This document shows, piece after piece, positions 1-7,339 of a stretch of 64,000 nucleotides of DNA. Positions within the stretch are counted from its first letter, which is position 1; each line of letters opens with the position of its first letter. A program made the translations under genes and the position numbers. This stretch comes from Sinorhizobium fredii USDA 257 (lineage in GTDB: Bacteria; Pseudomonadota; Alphaproteobacteria; Rhizobiales; Rhizobiaceae). The stretch is taken from assembly GCF_000265205.3 (NCBI RefSeq), contig NC_018000.1:3224001-3288000 (forward strand), read 5' to 3'. Below the pieces are notes generated by a model. The model did no database searches. It was not told where the DNA came from and saw only the letters and a list, made by a program, of their open reading frames with translations.

Positions 1-181
1 ATTCCTTAACCTGGAGCGTGACGGAGACCCCGCCTTTAACAGAGCAGGTGACGAGCGTGGTGCTCCGATGGCCTTCGACGCGTTGGAAGTGCATGACAGT
101 GTCCATGTTCACGAAGATCGGCCCATTGTTGTCGTGCAATTTTAGCCACATGCGTTCGCCCTTTCTAATGTAGTGGTTCAT
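1..181 (-). CDS. partial small hypothetical protein (3' end off window)
   Basis: An open frame runs from an ATG at 181 (or 151, in frame) off the left edge with no stop, about 50-60 codons. The 151 start is preceded by AAAGGG, nine bases upstream. The peptide begins MWLKLHDNNG from 151 and reads like a small soluble beta-rich protein, without signal peptide or membrane helix. The family is not recognised. It lies in degraded accessory DNA, so it may be phage-derived. Confidence 0.45.
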   Translation of the reverse strand, partial: MNHYIRKGERMWLKLHDNNGPIFVNMDTVMHFQRVEGHRSTTLVTCSVKGGVSVTLQVKE

Positions 182-261
182 TTAGAATACCACAGAAGAG
201 GACCCAATTTCGGGGAGTGGCATGCTCGAGAAATGGAGCAGCCCGGGTTGGCTCGCCGGTC

Positions 262-663
262 TCATAAGCTGGATCTAGGCAACCTCCCCACGACATCGAA
301 GCGAGAGCAGGTGCTGGCAGCCGCCACGACATCCAGCTTATCACCGACCTGGTATCCGTCCTCGGGCACACCGAGCGTCACCGACGCCCTCGCAAGAATA
401 GGTCTGTCCTTTGTGCGTCCTGGTAAACATGATTGTGCCCACCGTGATGGTCTTGCGGCGCCCCGTGTCAAAGCCTCCCCGCGTCCTAACAGCCACGTCT
501 CTATCGGCGACGCTGGTAACGGTTCCAATAGAGTGAGGGAAGTTATCACGCGCCAACTCTGAAAGGCATAATAGAGAGCGAAGAAGATCGCTGCACTGCC
601 GAGAAGTATGCCTGGGAACGCAAAGCGGAGAGCCTTTCGGTCTTTATCAACAACGTCAGTCAT
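262..663 (-). pseudogene. frame-broken gene for a small single-helix membrane protein
   Basis: The ATG at 663 opens a frame beginning MTDVVDKDRK with one strong membrane helix (ILLGSAAIFFALYYAF). At about 540-550 sensible coding moves to a second frame, which reads NFPHSIGTVTSVADRDVAVR and continues to TYSCE. At about 390-400 it returns to the first frame, ASVTLGVPEDGYQVGDKLDV, and stops at 262. Neither frame alone looks like a protein throughout, but the spliced product of about 130 residues does. Two compensating frameshifts are the simplest reading. Sequencing error is the alternative. Family uncertain: membrane anchor followed by a beta-rich domain. Confidence 0.5.
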
Positions 664-941
664 TTGCGCCCCTCGATTGAGGCGCAAACCTAAACCACCA
701 CTCGGGCTCAGCCAAGCGGTGAGGCAACGAGTAATTGCGACACCCGATGACCGTCGTCTATGCGGTAGGGTGGTCGCCTTCACAGAAGTCGAATTATCGT
801 GGCAATGATTAAGGCGACGAAAGTAGGGGCACGATAAGGAGTGTCCCCCATTCTAGCCTAGACCATCCTTTCGGTCGGTCCGGGATGTTCAGCAGCATCT
901 CAAGAAGATCAAACACGGGATCCGCTTCAGCCGTGTCATAA

Positions 942-1016
942 CGCAGTCAGGGCAACTGGTAAGCCGCGTGGCTCATAACCACGAAAGACCGGGTTCGATT
1001 CCCGGGCCTGCATCCA
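942..1016 (+). tRNA. tRNA-Met-like gene (anticodon CAT), imperfect acceptor stem
   Basis: A 5-bp anticodon stem CGTGG/CCACG encloses the loop CTCATAA with anticodon CAT. A perfect 5-bp T stem CCGGG/CCCGG encloses TTCGATT. The 3' end carries an encoded CCA at 1014-1016. The 3' acceptor strand GCCTGCA pairs only imperfectly with CGCAGTC at the 5' end (two mismatches), and the D arm is short. It is probably a divergent phage-type or decaying tRNA rather than a housekeeping copy. It lies just left of the prophage fragments. Confidence 0.6.
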
Positions 1017-1053
1017 AATTCGACGAATGCCTTCCCGCGTCAGGAGGTGAAGC

Positions 1054-1263
1054 ATGCCCTACCGTGTAGTTGAATACGATTCTGGCCCCAAGGATATGCC
1101 GGGCATGGAAGCACTCCTCAACGCCTGGGCGGCAGAGGGGTATTCGCTCCATCAGGCAGTTCGGGAAAGCACATACCGATGGGTGCTGATCTTCTCCTCA
1201 ACGATCCTGCATTTGCGCGCCGGGCAGGTAAACCTTGGATCCGACGCGCTTTCCATCGAGTAA
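1054..1263 (+). CDS. small hypothetical protein, phage-like
   Basis: 69 residues starting MPYRVVEYDSGP after a very strong ribosome binding site (AGGAGGTGAAGC then ATG). The first 50 residues look like a small DUF4177-type fold: a strand, then a helix ending in AAEGYSLHQAV, then a strand YRWVLIF. The C-terminal 20 residues are less convincing and overlap a possible antisense reading frame, so the end may be altered. No partner gene is evident. Function unknown. Confidence 0.5.
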   Translation: MPYRVVEYDSGPKDMPGMEALLNAWAAEGYSLHQAVRESTYRWVLIFSSTILHLRAGQVNLGSDALSIE

Positions 1264-1401
1264 GGATCCCTCGACCAATAGATAGGCCGATATACCGAGG
1301 ATGGAGAGCAGTAGAATGCTCACCGGCAGCCCTGCTGAAGAGCGATGATCAGGTTCTTGGAAGTTCTTTCGACCTACCATGGCCGGAACCATTTTGCACA
1401 T
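1198..1401 (-). CDS. possible small single-helix membrane protein
   Basis: A minus-strand frame of up to 67 residues contains one clear hydrophobic helix (VSILLLSILGISAYLLVEG) followed by a short polar tail. Candidate ATG starts are at 1401, 1392 and 1380, and none has a good ribosome binding site. It overlaps the 3' end of the 1054-1263 gene on the other strand. The helix is the only support for coding. Confidence 0.28.
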   Translation of the reverse strand: MCKMVPAMVGRKNFQEPDHRSSAGLPVSILLLSILGISAYLLVEGSLLDGKRVGSKVYLPGAQMQDR

Positions 1402-1675
1402 ACGAGAGCGACGCCGCCACGCGGGCTCTTCCCGCCAGACGGCCTGACTGGTCAACAAAGTTCGAAGCTCTGTAGCAAGTTGGGATTATACCACGCTCGC
1501 CGGAGCGCCGCGCGGGATCACAGGTGGTGAGGCAGATGACTGCCGCAACTTGTTCGCCGTATGTTCATAGCTATTTCAGACGCACAAAAGCCGCCCAACT
1601 GAGCTAAGTCCGGACATCGCCAGGGCTCAAATCGCCCATGCTTGCGGCACCTGCCAGCTCAGGGTCGCGTGACGA

Positions 1676-1846
1676 TCACTCTCCGTCACGCACACGTTGC
1701 CGGTATCGCTCCCGGTCCTCTTCGGTCGCCCCTGTGGAGAGGTCCTCGCCCGGCTGCATGCGCTGTGCGACCGGAAGCCAAGGCCGACCAGGGTTCTCTT
1801 GGGTCCATAGCTTCTTCGCGCGCTTTTCTATTTCGGGATCGTCCAC
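1676..1846 (-). CDS. 56-residue hypothetical protein with GTG start
   Basis: A GTG start at 1846 is placed 5 bases after AGGAGG. The product is 56 residues, highly charged and probably helical, starting MDDPEIEKRAKKLW and ending RQRVRDGE. Its opening resembles the short DUF2934-type stress proteins of rhizobia (a repeated charged helix with KLW), but this is only a similarity seen by eye. No signal or membrane segment. The frame is clean and the initiation signal strong, so I think it is a real gene. Confidence 0.5.
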   Translation of the reverse strand: MDDPEIEKRAKKLWTQENPGRPWLPVAQRMQPGEDLSTGATEEDRERYRQRVRDGE

Positions 1847-1924
1847 CGTCGCCTCCTGTGCAGGGAGATCATATCAGGGCGCTACAGCGGGCACGAGCCA
1901 CCTTGATGGAGCCTTTAAAGAGCA

Positions 1925-2146
1925 ATGGCCAATCCGAAGTATTCCGACGAGGTGAAGACCTATGTCGTCCAGGCACTAGCTTGCTTCGATAGCCCTGCCG
2001 TCGTCGCCAAGTCAGTCAAGGCAGAGTTCGACGTCGTCATCAGCCCTCAGGCAGTCGAGGCTTACGATCCGACCAAGCGCGCCGGTCGCCCGAGCGGCTC
2101 ATCAAGAGGCCGAGAATATCACCATGAAAAGTGCGACCCAAAATAA
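1925..2146 (+). pseudogene. truncated DUF2280 phage protein (terminase small-subunit-like)
   Basis: The first ~48 residues (MANPKYSDEVKTYVVQALAC through AVEAYDPTKRAGR) match the start of DUF2280, a family encoded next to terminase genes in many proteobacterial prophages: VVQALACFDSP followed by VEAYDPTKRAG is the family signature. After that the frame becomes low-complexity (PSGSSRGREYHHEKC) and ends at 73 residues, whereas family members are usually well over 100. The large terminase and portal genes expected next are absent, so the 3' part was lost by deletion or frameshift. Confidence 0.6.
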
Positions 2147-2194
2147 GGCCGACAACTCGGCCGCCAACAGAAACCCAAACGCTGTGTCGCTCAT
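2102..2194 (-). CDS. 30-residue membrane peptide (first of a pair)
   Basis: ATG at 2194 follows GGAGG with a 5-base spacer (ATTGC). The 30-residue product begins MSDTAFGFLL and is almost entirely hydrophobic (LFWVALFMVIF), fitting one membrane helix. It overlaps the tail of the truncated DUF2280 gene on the opposite strand. A second peptide of identical length lies 70 bp away on the same strand. No family recognised. Confidence 0.4.
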   Translation of the reverse strand: MSDTAFGFLLAAELSALFWVALFMVIFSAS

Positions 2195-2263
2195 GCAATC
2201 CTCCGTAGGCAACCTCCATTGCCGGGAGGAACTATAGGGGAGGGACGACGGTTCCGCTACTCA

Positions 2264-2356
2264 CTAAGACGCAAGCAGCGAGTAAATCAGAACGCCGACA
2301 GATCCCCAGAAGCCAACCATTACAAGCGCCATCGCGGCAACCAGAACCTTTGTCAT
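2264..2356 (-). CDS. 30-residue membrane peptide (second of a pair)
   Basis: ATG at 2356 is preceded by GGAG with a 7-base spacer. The 30-residue product begins MTKVLVAAMALV and continues as a single hydrophobic helix (FWGSVGVLIYSLL) to a TAG stop. It has the same length and strand as the peptide at 2102-2194 and could be co-transcribed with it. Function unknown. Confidence 0.4.
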   Translation of the reverse strand: MTKVLVAAMALVMVGFWGSVGVLIYSLLAS

Positions 2357-2467
2357 GACAAAACTCCACGACTGTTGTGCAGGTCCAAAGCCTAGCCCAG
2401 TGCTGAAATCTTAGTAACGGACCATGGTCTGATCTCGCTGCTTTCGTTGACGGTGTGTCGAACATAG

Positions 2468-2494
2468 CCGCCCTCGCTGGGCGGTTTTTCTTTT
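2468..2494 (+). terminator. rho-independent terminator-like hairpin
   Basis: CCGCCC (2468-2473), loop TCGCT, GGGCGG (2479-2484), followed by TTTTTCTTTT. It sits 13 bp before the DUF2213 gene, where phage operons often carry an intergenic terminator or attenuator. Confidence 0.7.
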
Positions 2495-2506
2495 GAGGCA
2501 CTACTC

Positions 2507-3640
2507 ATGAAATTCACAGACACTGCACCGATCGCGGGCACGCGACGGACCGCCGACGGCTACCTGGTCGCGGACGTTCGCACCGCGCGCACCGGTATCC
2601 AGCTCTATGCCGGCCGTGAAGTCGGCAAGCCGGAAATGCAGTCGGTGAAGGTCTACCGGCCCGAGGATCAGGTCTTCGACAGGGCCAGCCTCGGCAGCTA
2701 CGCGCATAAGCCGGTGACGAACGATCATCCGGCAGAGGCCGTGACGCCTGACAACTGGAAAGCCGTTTCGGTCGGCCAGATCGGCGACGAAGTTGCCCGC
2801 GACGGGGAATTCGTCCGCATCCCGCTCATCGTCATGGATGCCGAGGCGATCACGGCGATCGACGAGGGCAAGCGCGAACTGTCGGCAGGCTACACCTGCG
2901 ATCTTGCCTGGGAACCGCCCGAAGGCGAGAAGTACGACGCCATCCAGAAGGATATCCGGATCAACCACGTCGCCATCGTGCAGCGCGGCCGCGCCGGATC
3001 AGAAGCTCGCATCGGCGACGGTGTGAGGTCGTGGGGCGCTGCCCCGTTCACCAGTGATCAGAAACCGAAAGAGGACAAGATCATGACCCTGAAGACGGTT
3101 ACCGTCGATGGCATCCCGGTTGAAGTAACCGATCAGGGTGCCACGGTGATCGGCACGCTGCAGCAGCGGCTTGCCGACGCCAATATCAAGTTCGCCGACG
3201 CCGAGAAGGCACATCAGACGGCACTCGCCGGCAAGGATGCCGAACTGGCGAAGAAGGATGCCGAGCTCGACTCGACGAAGGCGAAGGTGCTTTCGGATGT
3301 CGATCTCGACAAGCGGGTCCAGGCTCGCGCCGATCTTATCTCCGCGGCGAAAACGATCGCCAAGGACATCAAGACCGAGGGCCTCTCAGATGCGGCCATC
3401 CGCAAGGCCGTTGTCGTCGCCAAGCTCGGCGATGCTGCGGTCGCCGACAAGTCCGACGCCTACATCGATGCTCGCTTCGACATGCTCGTCGAGGACGCCG
3501 GCAAGGGCGGCGCCGATCCTTTCCGCACCGTTGTGCAGCAGGGCCTTTCGCAGACCACTGACGCCAACGTCTCCGCAACCGCTCACAAGCCCATGGTCTC
3601 CGATCTCGAATCGGCCTGGCAGACGAAGGCAGCTACGTGA
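2507..3640 (+). CDS. DUF2213 phage head protein (prophage remnant)
   Basis: 377 residues, intact. Residues 1-170 show the DUF2213 signature (YRPEDQVFDRASLGSYAHKP, TNDHPAEAVTP, ELSAGYTCDL, NHVAIVQRGRAG), a family of tailed-phage morphogenesis proteins that act as prohead protease or scaffold. A charged coiled-coil-like segment (about 220-260) follows, then a C-terminal domain. It begins 13 bp after a terminator-like hairpin and overlaps the next gene by one base. It is the best preserved gene of the remnant: portal and large terminase are missing upstream, and everything downstream is broken. Confidence 0.8.
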   Translation: MKFTDTAPIAGTRRTADGYLVADVRTARTGIQLYAGREVGKPEMQSVKVYRPEDQVFDRASLGSYAHKPVTNDHPAEAVTPDNWKAVSVGQIGDEVARDGEFVRIPLIVMDAEAITAIDEGKRELSAGYTCDLAWEPPEGEKYDAIQKDIRINHVAIVQRGRAGSEARIGDGVRSWGAAPFTSDQKPKEDKIMTLKTVTVDGIPVEVTDQGATVIGTLQQRLADANIKFADAEKAHQTALAGKDAELAKKDAELDSTKAKVLSDVDLDKRVQARADLISAAKTIAKDIKTEGLSDAAIRKAVVVAKLGDAAVADKSDAYIDARFDMLVEDAGKGGADPFRTVVQQGLSQTTDANVSATAHKPMVSDLESAWQTKAAT

Positions 3641-4075
3641 TGCCTGCAATTCAGACCACTTATAGCGCCACGCACGCCCGCTGGGTCGAAGGCATGGTGC
3701 TCACGATGGAGCCGTCCGACATTGTCACCCGGCTTGCGGAAGACGCGGAAGGCATCGGCTTCGGCAAAGTTTGCGTCCAGGCTACCGCCGACAATCAGGT
3801 CGTCGACTCCGAATAACCGCCAAGTTCGTTGGGATCGCCGTGCTCGACGCGACGGGCCCTACCGGCAAGTACGACCAGTACGACAACGTCGCGGTCATGG
3901 TGGCGTCATCGTCGTTACTGCCTCCGAAGCCGTCGCCGTCGGCGATTCGGTCTAATACACCCCGGCGACCGGCGTCCTTTCCAAGACGTCGACCTCCAAC
4001 ACCCTCGTCGCGAACGCGACATGGGAAACCAGCACCTCTGGCGCCGGTCTCGCAGCGCTTCGCCTCGTTGCATAA
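3640..4075 (+). pseudogene. phage capsid cement/decoration protein, multiply broken
   Basis: Starts MPAIQTTYSATHARWVEGMV and stops early at 3814-3816. Sensible coding continues in other frames: KFVGIAVLDATGPTGKYDQY (about 3822-3895), then GGVIVVTASEAVAVGDSV (about 3899-3952), an in-frame TAA at 3953-3955, then YTPATGVLSKTSTSNTLVAN to a TAA at 4073. At least two frameshifts and one nonsense codon interrupt what looks like a structural cement protein of about 145 residues, normally encoded between DUF2213 and the capsid gene. Not functional as written. Confidence 0.75.
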
Positions 4076-4087
4076 GGAGCGATCTCG

Positions 4088-4590
4088 ATGAACGCAATTA
4101 TCACCAGGGACGCTCAGCAGGTCGCGATGAGCTTCCTTATCCGTCAGGCCTCGTTGATCGAGCCGACGGTCTCGCGATGAAGTATCAGGACATCCAGTAT
4201 CCGAGCCTCATCCCGGTCGACACTTCGGCGCCCGAATGGATCCAGTCCATCACCTATTTCTCCATGGACTCGGTTGGCCAGGCGCAGTGGTTCTCCGGCC
4301 TCGCACATGACGTGCCGAAGGTCGAACTGACCCGCGAGAAGTTCGAGACGACCGTCAGCATAGCCACCATCGGCTACTGCTATACGCTCGAGGAACTGGG
4401 CACCGCGCAGCTGCTCGGCATGAACCTCACCAGCGAGAAGGCCTCTTCGGCACGTCGGATCGCCGAGGAGAAGATCGATCAGGTTGCTTTCGTCGGCGAC
4501 ACCGGCAAGGGCTTCACCGGTCCGGTGAACGCCTTGGCGCCGACCGCGACGACGGCGCCGGCGGACGGTACCGGCTCGGCAGACTTATGA
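4088..4590 (+). pseudogene. DUF2184 major capsid-like protein, frameshifted and truncated
   Basis: ATG at 4088 gives MNAIITRDAQQVAMSFLIRQ ... EPTVSR, then a stop. Coding resumes from the overlapping ATG at 4176 with MKYQDIQYPSLIPVDTSAPE, SITYFSMDSVGQAQWFSG, YCYTLEELGTAQLLGMNLTS and VAFVGDTGKGFTGP. These are recognisable motifs of DUF2184, encapsulin-like phage major capsid proteins. The frame ends at 4590 after only about 165 residues (family about 300). The sequence then jumps into a different gene, so both a frameshift and a deletion are present. Confidence 0.75.
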
Positions 4591-4790
4591 CCAGCGGTAC
4601 ATCGACAGCACCACGATCACGACGGCGGATCGGCAGATTTACATCTCATCGGTGGGCCTCGCGATCGTGCCAACCGTCGGCGACGTCATAACGGCTGGCG
4701 GTCGAATATCACGTCATCGCCGCCGACCCGAACAACTACGACGGCGTGACCAACGTCGTCTTCATCGTCCAAGGAAGGATTGCTCCTTAG
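4591..4790 (+). pseudogene. 3' fragment of a phage structural gene
   Basis: Reading from about 4591: RYIDSTTITTADRQIYISSV, then GLAIVPTVGDVITAGG to about 4699, a one-base shift, then EYHVIAADPNNYDGVTNVVF and IVQGRIAP ending at a TAG at 4788-4790. It has no start codon of its own and is joined directly to the truncated capsid gene. It resembles C-terminal parts of small head-tail connector proteins. Specific family not determined. Confidence 0.55.
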
Positions 4791-4999
4791 TCGTTTTCAG
4801 GCGGCGCCCACTGGAGCTGAAAAAGGATGCTGTCATCGTATGACGGGAACCAACAGTGAGCATCGAGCCCAGATGCTCCCGCGTCGCCGCTTGGGGCCTT
4901 GAGAACGCAGCATCCCGCGTACGTCTTCACGGACTTGCAAAGCCTCACCAAATCCGAATGGCGGACGTTTTTGAGTAGAACAGGCTCTAACTCTTCCAT
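4787..4999 (-). CDS. 70-residue hypothetical protein
   Basis: ATG at 4999 is preceded by AGGGGAG with a 5-base spacer. The product (MEELEPVLLKNVRHSDLVRL ... FQLQWAPPEND) has amphipathic helices and two adjacent cysteines, and no signal or membrane helix. Its stop overlaps the end of the phage fragment on the other strand. The strong initiation signal and balanced composition support a real gene. No family recognised. Confidence 0.5.
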   Translation of the reverse strand: MEELEPVLLKNVRHSDLVRLCKSVKTYAGCCVLKAPSGDAGASGLDAHCWFPSYDDSILFQLQWAPPEND

Positions 5000-5071
5000 T
5001 GGTCGCTCCCCTACGATCGGGCGGCAAGAGATTATTATCGAACGCTAATGTTGAAAAGAGAGGATTGCGGC

Positions 5072-5239
5072 ATGAAAATCCGCTTTGTGAAGGATTACCC
5101 GGGCCATGCCGTCGGCGACGTCGTCGATGCAGCCGATCTGTCGGGCGGTCTTGCCCAGGGGCTGACCAACCTCGGCATCGCTGAGAAGATGCCCGAGAAG
5201 GCCGTCAAGAAAGGCGAGAAGGTTGGCGCGGCTGAATAA
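5072..5239 (+). CDS. small phage-type protein
   Basis: 55 residues: MKIRFVKDYPGHAVGDVVDA, then a lysine- and glutamate-rich tail ending KKGEKVGAAE. Short basic proteins starting MKIRF with a central GD(V)V turn are often encoded near head-tail genes of prophages; the likeness is by eye. GAGAGGA about ten bases upstream supports the ATG at 5072. It is the rightmost gene of the phage-like stretch. Confidence 0.5.
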   Translation: MKIRFVKDYPGHAVGDVVDAADLSGGLAQGLTNLGIAEKMPEKAVKKGEKVGAAE

Positions 5240-5634
5240 TGTGCCACTGAACTTTCATCCGGCTGTGATTGGAGCCTCGGCGGCATAACGAACGCCTGCA
5301 CGCCTCGTCACTTCTCCAGGAACATGTCAATTGGTGGGAGCCTGGCGGATTGAAGCCGACACGCCAGGAAACGCTCGGCGCTTCGCCGCATCTCTTTTAT
5401 TGCGTCAGCATCGACGAGATGACCGGACGTGCTGCCGTGGCGGCGGACCGGCCTAAATCGCCCGAGTAAGCGAGCTGACGGCACCGCTCGAGAACCATCC
5501 CCCGTGGGTGTCGGCTAGTTGAAAAAACCGGTCGCGCAACGGACATTCATCCTATCCTGGTGGCGTCGATGATATCCTCCCCTGGCCGCCGAGGTCGAGA
5601 CGGCCGTCGGTGCTATCTATCGGAGGGATTGGGT
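5240..5634 (+). other. gene-free stretch between prophage remnant and NUDIX gene
   Basis: 395 bp without a convincing reading frame on either strand. The one 66-codon plus-strand frame here has no ribosome binding site and an arginine/proline-rich composition typical of chance frames. I see no tRNA and no terminator with a T-run. The right junction of the accessory segment probably lies here. Confidence 0.4.
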
Positions 5635-6099
5635 ATGCCGAAGAGAAGCGCGGGCATCCTGCTATACAAGTACGAAGCCGGTGCGCTTCTCGTCCTGCTC
5701 GTTCACCCGGGAGGTCCATTCTGGAGCAACAGGGATCTCGGGGCCTGGTCGATCCCGAAGGGCGAGTACGAGGCCGACGAGGAACCGGAAGCTGCGGCGC
5801 GTCGCGAATTCTTCGAAGAGACCGGCATTGAGGTGACGGGAGCGCTCGAACCGCTTGGCGAGGAACGCCTGAAGAGTGGCAAGCTCATCTCTGCCTTTGC
5901 GGGCGAAAGCGAATTCGACATCACCAGCATTTCCAGCAACCAGTTCCAGATGGAATGGCCGCCCAAAAGCGGACGCATGCAAACCTTCCCGGAGGTGGAT
6001 CGTGCCGAATGGTTCACGCTCGACGATGCGCGGGAAAAGGTGAACGCCACCCAAAGGCGGTTCATCGATCGCCTGGAAACCCGGCGCAACGGGCGATAA
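5635..6099 (+). CDS. NUDIX hydrolase
   Basis: 154 residues from the ATG at 5635, after CGGAGGGATT. The full Nudix box is present: G-x5-E-x7-REFFEETGI, starting at the GEYEADE of PKGEYEADEEPEAAA. The RSAGILLYKY start and WSIPKGE lead-in match the bis(5'-nucleosyl)-tetraphosphatase-like rhizobial NUDIX subgroup, which hydrolyses nucleoside-diphosphate-linked compounds. Substrate cannot be deduced. Convergent with cysG, and likely a single-gene unit. Confidence 0.88.
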   Translation: MPKRSAGILLYKYEAGALLVLLVHPGGPFWSNRDLGAWSIPKGEYEADEEPEAAARREFFEETGIEVTGALEPLGEERLKSGKLISAFAGESEFDITSISSNQFQMEWPPKSGRMQTFPEVDRAEWFTLDDAREKVNATQRRFIDRLETRRNGR

Positions 6100-6166
6100 G
6101 CGGGGCGGGGCTCATCCATCAGCTGAGCGGCGGCCGCGCGCAGCAGGACCGAAAGCAGCCTTAGAT

Positions 6167-7339
6167 CTAATGGCCGGCGACCCGAAGACGCTGCTCCTTG
6201 GTCTGCTCGGCCATGCCCGCGACAATGACCGACTTGGCACCGTCGTTCTCCCACGGACTCCGGTGGCGCCGAGTGGCAACGCCCGGCACGATTTCCACGG
6301 GAACGCCGAGTTTACCGAGCCATGCAGCCTCTTGCTGCGTGGCGGCACTGGTTGTCGGATCGCCCGCCTGGAGGCGCACGACGCGTTTTCCGGCTTTCGC
6401 CAGAGCGCCTAGCGACGCACTTCCGCCTTGAACGCCTGCATCCCGGCTCGGCTGGTTGACGAGAATGCGCTTGGCTTCGCGCCGGGCGAGTTCCAGCACC
6501 TCATCGGAGATCCGTTCGTCGTAGAGGATGACGTCGGCGGCCTGGAGAGCGCGGACGGCTTTCAGCGTCAGCAGTTCCGCATCCCCAGAGCCCGCGCCAA
6601 CGATGGTGACGCGGCCGATGGCGGGACGGGGCGTTGCCAGGCGATCCACCTCCGCCATCAGCCGCGTCTCCACACCCTCCTCCGGTGTTTCTACAAAAGC
6701 CTGATCGACGAAACGCTCCCAGAAGGTGCGCCGCCGAGCGCCCGGTTGCAAGCGCGCATTCACTCGCTCGCGGATCGCCTGGGCGATCCTCGCCCAGCTC
6801 TTGATCGTCGGTGGCAGCAGGGTCTCGATCCGTCGGCGGATCGCCTGCGCCAGGATCGGTGCCGCCCCGTCGGTCGAGATTGCCACGACCACCGGCGACC
6901 GATTGACGATCGACCCGAACTGGAACTGGCAGAACTGGGGCTTGTCGACAACGTTGACGGGCACGCCTGCCGCGCGCGCCGCCTTGAAGAAGGCTTTGGC
7001 CTCTCGATCATCTTCACAGTCGGCGATTGCCAGCACCGCATCGCCGAAGATGCCGTCGTCCCACGATTGATCGTGATGCACGAAGGAACCGTCTTCATCG
7101 GCGGCGCCGCGGGCGAGCAGGTCGAGAAAGCCGTCGCCGAGTTCCGTATGCACTGCAAAGACATGGACCTCGGCGCCGCAGGCCGCGAGGAGTTCAGCTT
7201 TCCAGGCCGCCCCATCGCTGCCGCCGGCGACGATGACGCGCTTGCCTTTCAGCGTCCAGAACAGCGGCAGCGTCGCAAGCGCAGCGACACGCTGCGGCTT
7301 CGAGGCTCCATCATTCGGCAGCGGCGGCAAGGCATGCAT
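6167..7339 (-). CDS. cysG: siroheme synthase-like protein CysG, shortened
   Basis: 390 residues from the ATG at 7339, overlapping narB by 29 bp. Residues ~25-220 form the precorrin-2 dehydrogenase/ferrochelatase half (KGKRVIVAGGSDGAAWKAEL, NVVDKPQFCQFQFGSIVNRS). The uroporphyrinogen-III methyltransferase half begins at GRVTIVGAGSGDAELLTLKA but is short (~165 residues against ~240). Its usual GDPFVFGRGGEE motif is replaced by GDPTTSAATQQEA, and the end after VEIVPGVA does not resemble the family. NirB needs siroheme, which explains its place last in the operon. The methyltransferase half may be inactive, with a separate enzyme supplying precorrin-2. Confidence 0.85.
   Translation of the reverse strand: MHALPPLPNDGASKPQRVAALATLPLFWTLKGKRVIVAGGSDGAAWKAELLAACGAEVHVFAVHTELGDGFLDLLARGAADEDGSFVHHDQSWDDGIFGDAVLAIADCEDDREAKAFFKAARAAGVPVNVVDKPQFCQFQFGSIVNRSPVVVAISTDGAAPILAQAIRRRIETLLPPTIKSWARIAQAIRERVNARLQPGARRRTFWERFVDQAFVETPEEGVETRLMAEVDRLATPRPAIGRVTIVGAGSGDAELLTLKAVRALQAADVILYDERISDEVLELARREAKRILVNQPSRDAGVQGGSASLGALAKAGKRVVRLQAGDPTTSAATQQEAAWLGKLGVPVEIVPGVATRRHRSPWENDGAKSVIVAGMAEQTKEQRLRVAGH

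Noticed and set aside
2232..2501. 89-codon minus-strand frame across the terminator-like hairpin
   Set aside because: No ribosome binding site and no protein-like composition. A better-supported 30-residue gene lies in another frame.
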